Below, piece after piece: positions 59,196 through 64,000 of a stretch of DNA of 64,000 nucleotides. A model generated the notes under the pieces. That model made no database searches and was not told the DNA's origin. It saw only the letters and a program-made list of their open reading frames with translations. Both the position numbers and the translations under genes were made by a program. The stretch is from Gnetum montanum (Eukaryota > Streptophyta > Gnetopsida > Gnetales > Gnetaceae): positions 870,788 through 934,787 of the forward strand of contig MNCI01035621.1 of the NCBI GenBank assembly GCA_015680685.1. Direction: 5' to 3'. How positions within the stretch are numbered: position 1 is the first letter of the stretch; the number at the start of each line of letters is the position of its first letter.

Positions 59196-59214
59196 TGGCG
59201 CTAGAAGGAGGGCC
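59196..59214 (+). other. Primer-binding site of gypsy F
   Basis: TGGCGCTAGAAGGAGGGCC, the cleanest copy of the family site, five bases (GAAAA) after the LTR end. Confidence 0.8.
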
Positions 59215-59223
59215 TACTTTCAC

Positions 59224-59555
59224 TTAGATCTGGATAGATCTACTCAGATTTGCTTCTCTACATCCTAGATCTATGCCCCATTGCTACAGATCTACACCCT
59301 GTGACTACATATTTTCCCTCTGTGATTGTAGATCTATGTTCAAACATTATAGATCTACATTTTTCCCTCTCAGATCTGCCCTCTGCGATTGCAGATCTGC
59401 GCTTAAACATTGCAAATCTGCATTTTGCTCTCTTAGATCTACCCTCTATGACTGTAGATTTGCACCTTGTGACTGTAGATCTACACCCTGTGACTACATA
59501 TCTACACTCAAACATTACAGATTTGCATTTTGCTCTCTCAGATCTGCGCCACATC
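59224..59555 (+). repeat. AGATCTACACCCTGTGACTGT repeats in the F leader
   Basis: About fifteen degenerate units of roughly 18-24 bp centred on the palindrome AGATCT, some in a longer period of about 100 bp. Open frames on both strands across it are by-products. Confidence 0.8.
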
Positions 59556-60159
59556 TAGCATTCATACGTTGTTCACTTGTATACGCTACATCTTTACCAC
59601 TTTGTTTTGGCCAGAATTTCAATTTTCATAGTATATGCTGTAGTTCACATCCCTTGTTGGCATTTACACTCACATTACATCCTTTTTATCATTTGTATAT
59701 GTTGTACACAGTTGGTGTACACTGTGACCCCTGCTCATACGCTGCCACCTATATGCTATTCCAACACTTAGCCAAATTTTTGCCTATTTACATTGTATAC
59801 GCTATTCCAACACTTAGAAAAATTTTCTCCCATTTACGCTATATACGCTGAAAACACTTAGAAAATTTTCTTGATGTTTACGGTGTATACACTGACAACA
59901 CTTAGAAAATTTTCTTATTGTTTACGCTGTATACGCCGACAACACTTAGAAATTTTTTTCAGTGTTCACACGTTGGACACTTAGACAAATTTTTAGTGTT
60001 CACACACTGGATACTTAGACAAATTTCTAGTGTTCACATGTTGTAATCTGGTCATGTTGCACACGCTGCACATTACACATGCTACACCCTCAGCCCAGAC
60101 CACACGCTGCACTTGTTGCCTAGTTGCCTTGTCCGTATGCTACCCAGTCACACATCACC
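59556..60159 (+). repeat. F leader, TATACGCTG / CACTTAGAAAATTTT repeats
   Basis: From about 59,750 to 60,045, seven units of 38-50 bp join GTATACGCTG-like, CAACACTTAGAAAATTTTC and TGTTTACG words. CACTTAGAAAATTTT is the reverse complement of AAAATTTTCTAAGTG, found in the B and D LTRs. 59,556-59,750 is unstructured. Confidence 0.7.
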
Positions 60160-62990
60160 ATGGAGTCTTCCCAGATTTCCAACACACATGCCCACGTAAT
60201 CCTCACACAAGAACAATATAACTACATTTTTGTGAAGATTCAGGCCAACATTCCCATTGATCACATAGAGAAGGAAGCAAAATGAAACTTTGAGCACATA
60301 TACATGGGAGGTCATGAATTCATCCCCTTTGTATATGACATCATCCCCATTTCTGGGCCTCACCACCGACTCATCACTCAGCTCCTTCTAGCAAGTAGCC
60401 AAAACACATGGCAACCCACTGAAGAGACCCAAAACCAACATGATGTAGATGACTTCGAGGCACAATCTAAAACTAAGGATTCATACCACACCCTTAGTCC
60501 CTATGCCCATGTTAATCCATCTTTCCACTCATGCATGGGATATACAATTCATCATCATGTGTCAATGAGCACACAACCACCAGTATCGTAGCATGGATTA
60601 CCCACATCCACATCCACCCAGTACATGCTGCTAGTGCAAACACATGGGGCCACTTTTGTTACATCGGCGTCATACATTCAGGGTGTCACTTCATAGTTTG
60701 TGGCTAAGCAAGAAACCATACCCCTTGTTCAACTACCCACTCACTTCAACGTGTCACACCCCGCAACCAAAACTCTGAATGTTGCTCGATAGCAACAAAT
60801 GAAAACCCAAAAATCTCTCCAACCAACTAATTTACCTATTGCCCAAGAGTCGATAGAAGCAAAACAATGGATACAAGCATTAGCTGACGAGGTAAAGCAC
60901 CTCAAAATTGCCAACACCAAAGTAGTTAAAGTACTGGACTTCTACCATGATGATCCAATTAACTCTTCAGTGCCACCGCTAGCTTTACCCAAGGGAATCA
61001 CACTACCCCAGTTAACCAAGTACAATGGGAAGGGAGATCCGAATTCTCACTTAGTTACATTTCAATCAGAAACTCTATTGCTTCAAGCTTGGCTCCATGC
61101 AATCTTGCACATGTTCGCTATGTCCTTAATGGGTGTAGCTTTAGACTGGTACTAAGCCTTGTCTCATAAGTCCATATCCTCTCTGGAGGATCTATTACAT
61201 TAGTTCATTACCAGGTTTAAGTACAACCTGAAGCCTGAAGAAACACTAGACATGATGATACAGGTGAAACAAGCACCACTTGAGCCTGTGCAGAACTTCA
61301 TTCAACGATGGAGCTCAACCCTTAACAAACTTCATGAGCCCATCCATGAAACATATTTGCTTAGGATTTTGAAGGGAGCTATGAATGACTTTGTTAAGTC
61401 AAAACTGTACTACTTAAGTGCTCAAATGTTGAGTCAAGCATTCACACAGATCAATAACATCAAACAAGCTGCACAAACTAGCAATGATCCCACCTATGTA
61501 ACTTACAAGAACCAACACGTTGCCAAACAACAAACAACAATGGGAACTGTAGCTGCAAGCACAAAAAAAACAAACAACAATGGGAACTGTAGTTGCAATC
61601 ACAAAAACAACAAACACCAGTACCAACCTGCCTACAATGATAGGGGCCACCACAAGGCCCAACTTTCAAGGCAAGGATTTCTCTAAGTATACGCTGCTAC
61701 CCACGAGACCCTCTGAACTACTAGAGAAACTCCTCAAAACCAAGAAAATCCAATAAAAATAAGTAGTAGAGAATGACTACCGAAGACATGATAGGTACTA
61801 TGAGCTACTAAGGAATCCCACCTTAGTAGTGCCAAATGAGCCCCCAGTCCCACGACACTTCAAATTAGATCAATTCTATCACTACCACCAGATGTTCGGT
61901 CACAATATTGACAACTGTCATGCCTTACAAGATGATCTTCAGAAAATGATAGAACGGGGCCAACTCAACATCAACACCTTGAGTCAACCTAGGATAGATG
62001 ATGCCACCTATGTCATAAACTCCATTAGCATTGGAAGCAAGCCCAAACCTATGGAGCAACCTTTTGTGATCCATATGCCTCTCAGCAAGGCAATGATCCC
62101 CTCCACCTCCATGAGAAAGAGGCCTCTCATCGTCATGAAGGTTCCACCTTGAGCACCTACAAAGCCTTTCATGGTCAAAGTACCACCACAAACATCCACT
62201 AAGATGTTAAAATAGCAAGATTCAACACAATCCCAAGCACTGAGGACACCCTTTGTGGCAAAGTACCACCACAGTTGTCCACTAAGACGTTAAACTGGAA
62301 GGAAACATTATCATCAGCTAAGATGATAAACTAGCAAGCACCCCAAGCACTGCAGGCATCATCCACTAAGACATTAAACTAGCATGATGTATCAACCACA
62401 ACCACAAAGAAACCTTTCATCATCAAGGTGCCACAACAAGCTAGTCAAACACCAACAACTCCTCCCAAACTACCATTTTTCATAAAGGTGCCACCACACT
62501 ATGGGACCTCATCTACCCATAGCCCAAATGTACGCAACACAGGTAAGCAAACCAAATGGCAACATAAGAGGATGAATGAACAATGAACAACACCCACAAC
62601 CGAAGAAAAGGCCACACCTAGTACACAGAAACTGAATGCTCAAGGCCCTGCCCCTAACCCCAAACAAGCCAAGCCCAAGTCCTCGACCCATACAGAGGCA
62701 ACCAACACAATAGCAAACAACACGAACTTTGTAGCTACATTGGCCCAGGTGAAAAAAATGCTCAAAAAAGAGAACACAATCATGAGCTTATACGACCTGG
62801 TCATGACATTATCAGCTCATCATGAAGCTTGAGCACAAATGTTAGCATCCATTCTTGCTAACATGGAATCCATCCATACAATGATTTCACAACACACACC
62901 ATAAAGATTGGGTTCAAACACCTTATCCTTCCATGATGATGTAGTTAAATGTAACCCTGAATGAGGGAAAGTCATAACAGCTCCATTATC
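60160..62990 (+). pseudogene. gag: Gypsy F gag, nearly open
   Basis: Start ATG 60,160 (MESSQISNTHAHVILTQEQY). N-terminal block (60,200-60,330): TQEQYNYIFVKIQANIPIDH. Linker with few stops (60,285, 60,589, 60,693, 60,790). Capsid (60,940-61,470): LDFYHDDPINSSVPPLAL, KYNGKGDPNSHLVTFQ, MGVALDWY, FKYNLKPEETLDMM, EPVQNFIQRWSSTLNKLHEP, LKGAMNDFVKSKLYYL. Asn/Lys-rich duplication at 61,520-61,620. Knuckle-like block FYHYHQMFGHNIDNC, then ALQDDLQKMIERGQL (61,875-61,970). A region with KVP-type and TTAAACTAG repeats (62,140-62,500) follows. Confidence 0.78.
62140..62400 (+). repeat. TTAAACTAGCA repeats inside F gag-protease region
   Basis: Units CCACTAAGATGTTAAAATAG, CCACTAAGACGTTAAACTGG, AGCTAAGATGATAAACTAGC and CCACTAAGACATTAAACTAG at roughly 50-80 bp spacing. 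Confidence 0.75.
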
Positions 62991-63470
62991 GATCAGTGTA
63001 CATGTTGGACAATGCACCATTGATGATGGCACAGAGTGCACGTTGATGATGGCGCTGCTAGAAACGTAGTTCTATACTCCATCATCGACAAACTAGGCAT
63101 GGTAGATGAGATCATGCCAACAAAAACCATATGTTTAAAATCCTTCAACGGATCACGTGTCACAGTTAAGGGCACAATCAACTTAGCCTTTGTGGCAGGA
63201 GAACAATTCCCCACTAGTGCGGAGTTCACTGTCATAGAAGAGATGCCAAGTTTCAACATGATTCTTGGTAGACCTTAGCTAGCCCAACAATGGGCCATTT
63301 CCTCATCAATACATCAAGAAATCCACATTCCATATGAAGCTATACAAGTCATCATACATGGCGATAATACTCCATTTCAAGCCATCTACAACATAGACAT
63401 GTCACAAGTCTTGAAAGAAGAGTCTCTTGATGGAATACCCACGGCAACAAACGCAACAGCTAAAACACCC
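62991..63470 (+). pseudogene. Gypsy F aspartic protease
   Basis: Active site VDDGAARNVVLYSIIDKLG (near 63,039-63,095), then CLKSFNGSRVTVKGTINLAF, FPTSAEFTVIEEMPSFNMIL and MILGRP (63,258-63,276). A stop replaces Trp-like text after LGRP (63,277). Tail VIIHGDNTPFQAIYNIDMSQ continues to 63,474. Upstream, a frame change lies near 63,015-63,030, so the entry into the domain needs checking. Confidence 0.75.
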
Positions 63471-63474
63471 AAAT

Positions 63475-63664
63475 GAGTGGTAAAAACTGAAAGCCTCCCA
63501 AAGTAACCAAAACCTAACACACCTCCTAGACCACGTCCGACTAGGAAACAACCACATAATCAAGACTCCCCTGTGGCCAAAAACACATCTGATCCCCACC
63601 CACTCTTCACCTTTTTTTATTGTGCATACGTCACCTTCGTTTGTGTTGTACTAGCTTACGCATT
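63475..63664 (+). other. Gypsy F post-protease linker
   Basis: No domain; unrelated in detail to the B and D linkers. Confidence 0.35.
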
Positions 63665-64000
63665 TACATGTGGCCCAAAAAGGCCTTAAACTATATTGCT
63701 GCCTAAAATGGCCTTAAACTAGAGCACATGGCTCAAAAAGGCCTTAAACTATCACTGTTTCACACTGTTTTCTATTTACTAGTGCATTTCAGTTCATGTT
63801 TTTTGCAGTTGCTATATAACATTGTTTTGTCTAGTTGCTTTTGTTTATAGGATCATAAAGACGTACAGGAATGCATCCAGACTGACAATCCTCGCATCAT
63901 GACTTAAAACTGATACCACACACCATCCTGGGTTATGACGATAAACTAACACCACACAACACTCGTCCCAAATGATAGTAAACTAGCACTCATCCAGCAT
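63665..64000 (+). repeat. GGCCTTAAACTA and ACGATAAACTAACAC repeats, end of window
   Basis: Three GGCCTTAAACTA units (63,682-63,752), then from 63,890 GATAAACTAACACCACAC and GATAGTAAACTAGCAC units running off the end. Position after protease matches B and D. Confidence 0.7.

Larger units (their letters stand above)
38119..64000 (+). mobile_element. Gypsy D (carries nested E and F; right end outside the window)
   Basis: Same family as B. The 5' LTR, primer site, leader, gag-protease, repeat array, antisense gene and start of pol lie at 38,119-49,656. Gypsy E interrupts at 49,657-56,809; D pol resumes at 56,810-57,238, and gypsy F then interrupts from 57,239. D thus owns 38,119-49,656 and 56,810-57,238 only. 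Confidence 0.8.
57239..64000 (+). mobile_element. Gypsy F (runs past the window end)
   Basis: Plus-strand element with 5' LTR, primer site, repeat-rich leader, gag, protease and the beginning of the TTAAACTAG region. It looks the least decayed: long open stretches and few stops. It is inserted in D's RT; ATACA (57,234-57,238) is the expected left duplication. Confidence 0.85.

Noticed and set aside
59273-59851. 192-codon frame with CDYRSTLKHY repeats
   Set aside because: Generated by the AGATCTACA leader array; the opposite strand is also open over the same bases.
1-64000. Host gene, tRNA or rRNA
   Set aside because: Both strands were read for recognisable motifs; everything that could be assigned belongs to retroelements. 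An unrecognised host exon in the AT-rich parts cannot be fully excluded.

Overview
The window looks like plant nuclear DNA made almost wholly of nested, decayed retrotransposons. No intact host gene, tRNA, rRNA, CRISPR array or bacterial-type gene was found. The evidence for a plant is a set of Ty3/gypsy elements of the Tat type (a second, archaeal-type RNase H before the integrase, LTRs of about 1.3-2 kb), a Ty1/copia element primed at a tRNA-Met-like site, and a fragment of a plant-type LINE. The nesting, the AT-rich sequence and the heavy stop-codon decay suggest a large, repeat-rich land-plant genome. The lineage (gymnosperm, fern or large-genome angiosperm) cannot be decided from the sequence alone. 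I call the gypsy elements A to F.

Left nest. A Ty1/copia element on the minus strand (about 29,752 down to 25,365: gag, protease, integrase, RT, start of RNase H) is cut in its RNase H region by gypsy A. Gypsy A is also on the minus strand; its 5' LTR is 24,080-25,364 and its gag-protease is 19,796-23,329. Gypsy A is in turn cut by gypsy B (plus strand, 1,079-19,769). B has two LTRs of about 2 kb and a perfect GGTAT target duplication. Bases 1-1,078 are the continuation of A beyond B. Gypsy B is the only element seen complete: LTR, primer site, gag-protease, a repeat array, an antisense gene, pol (RT, RNase H, second RNase H, integrase), 3' repeats, polypurine tract and LTR.

Middle. 29,755-32,780 is AT-rich and holds the copia 5' LTR with a TATA box. 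32,780-34,080 is a broken LINE reverse transcriptase. 34,090-35,790 shows nothing recognisable.

Right nest. Gypsy C (pol only, 35,800-38,118) is cut by gypsy D (plus strand, 5' LTR 38,119-39,998, then gag-protease, antisense gene and the start of pol). D's RT is cut twice: by gypsy E (minus strand, 49,657-56,809, two LTRs, GATAT/GACAT duplication, pol deleted) and by gypsy F (plus strand, from 57,239 past the window end). F looks the least decayed. The rest of F, then of D, then of C should follow to the right of the window.

The most interesting feature is an antisense gene between protease and pol, seen in B and D and as a 3' tail in A. It has its own TATA box, several spliced-looking introns, a conserved C-terminus, and a segment that resembles an FCP1/NIF-type HAD phosphatase domain with its catalytic residues replaced. 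A second recurring signal is a short repeat with the core TATGAC-TTAAACTAGCA, arrayed at the junctions between modules in nearly every gypsy copy.
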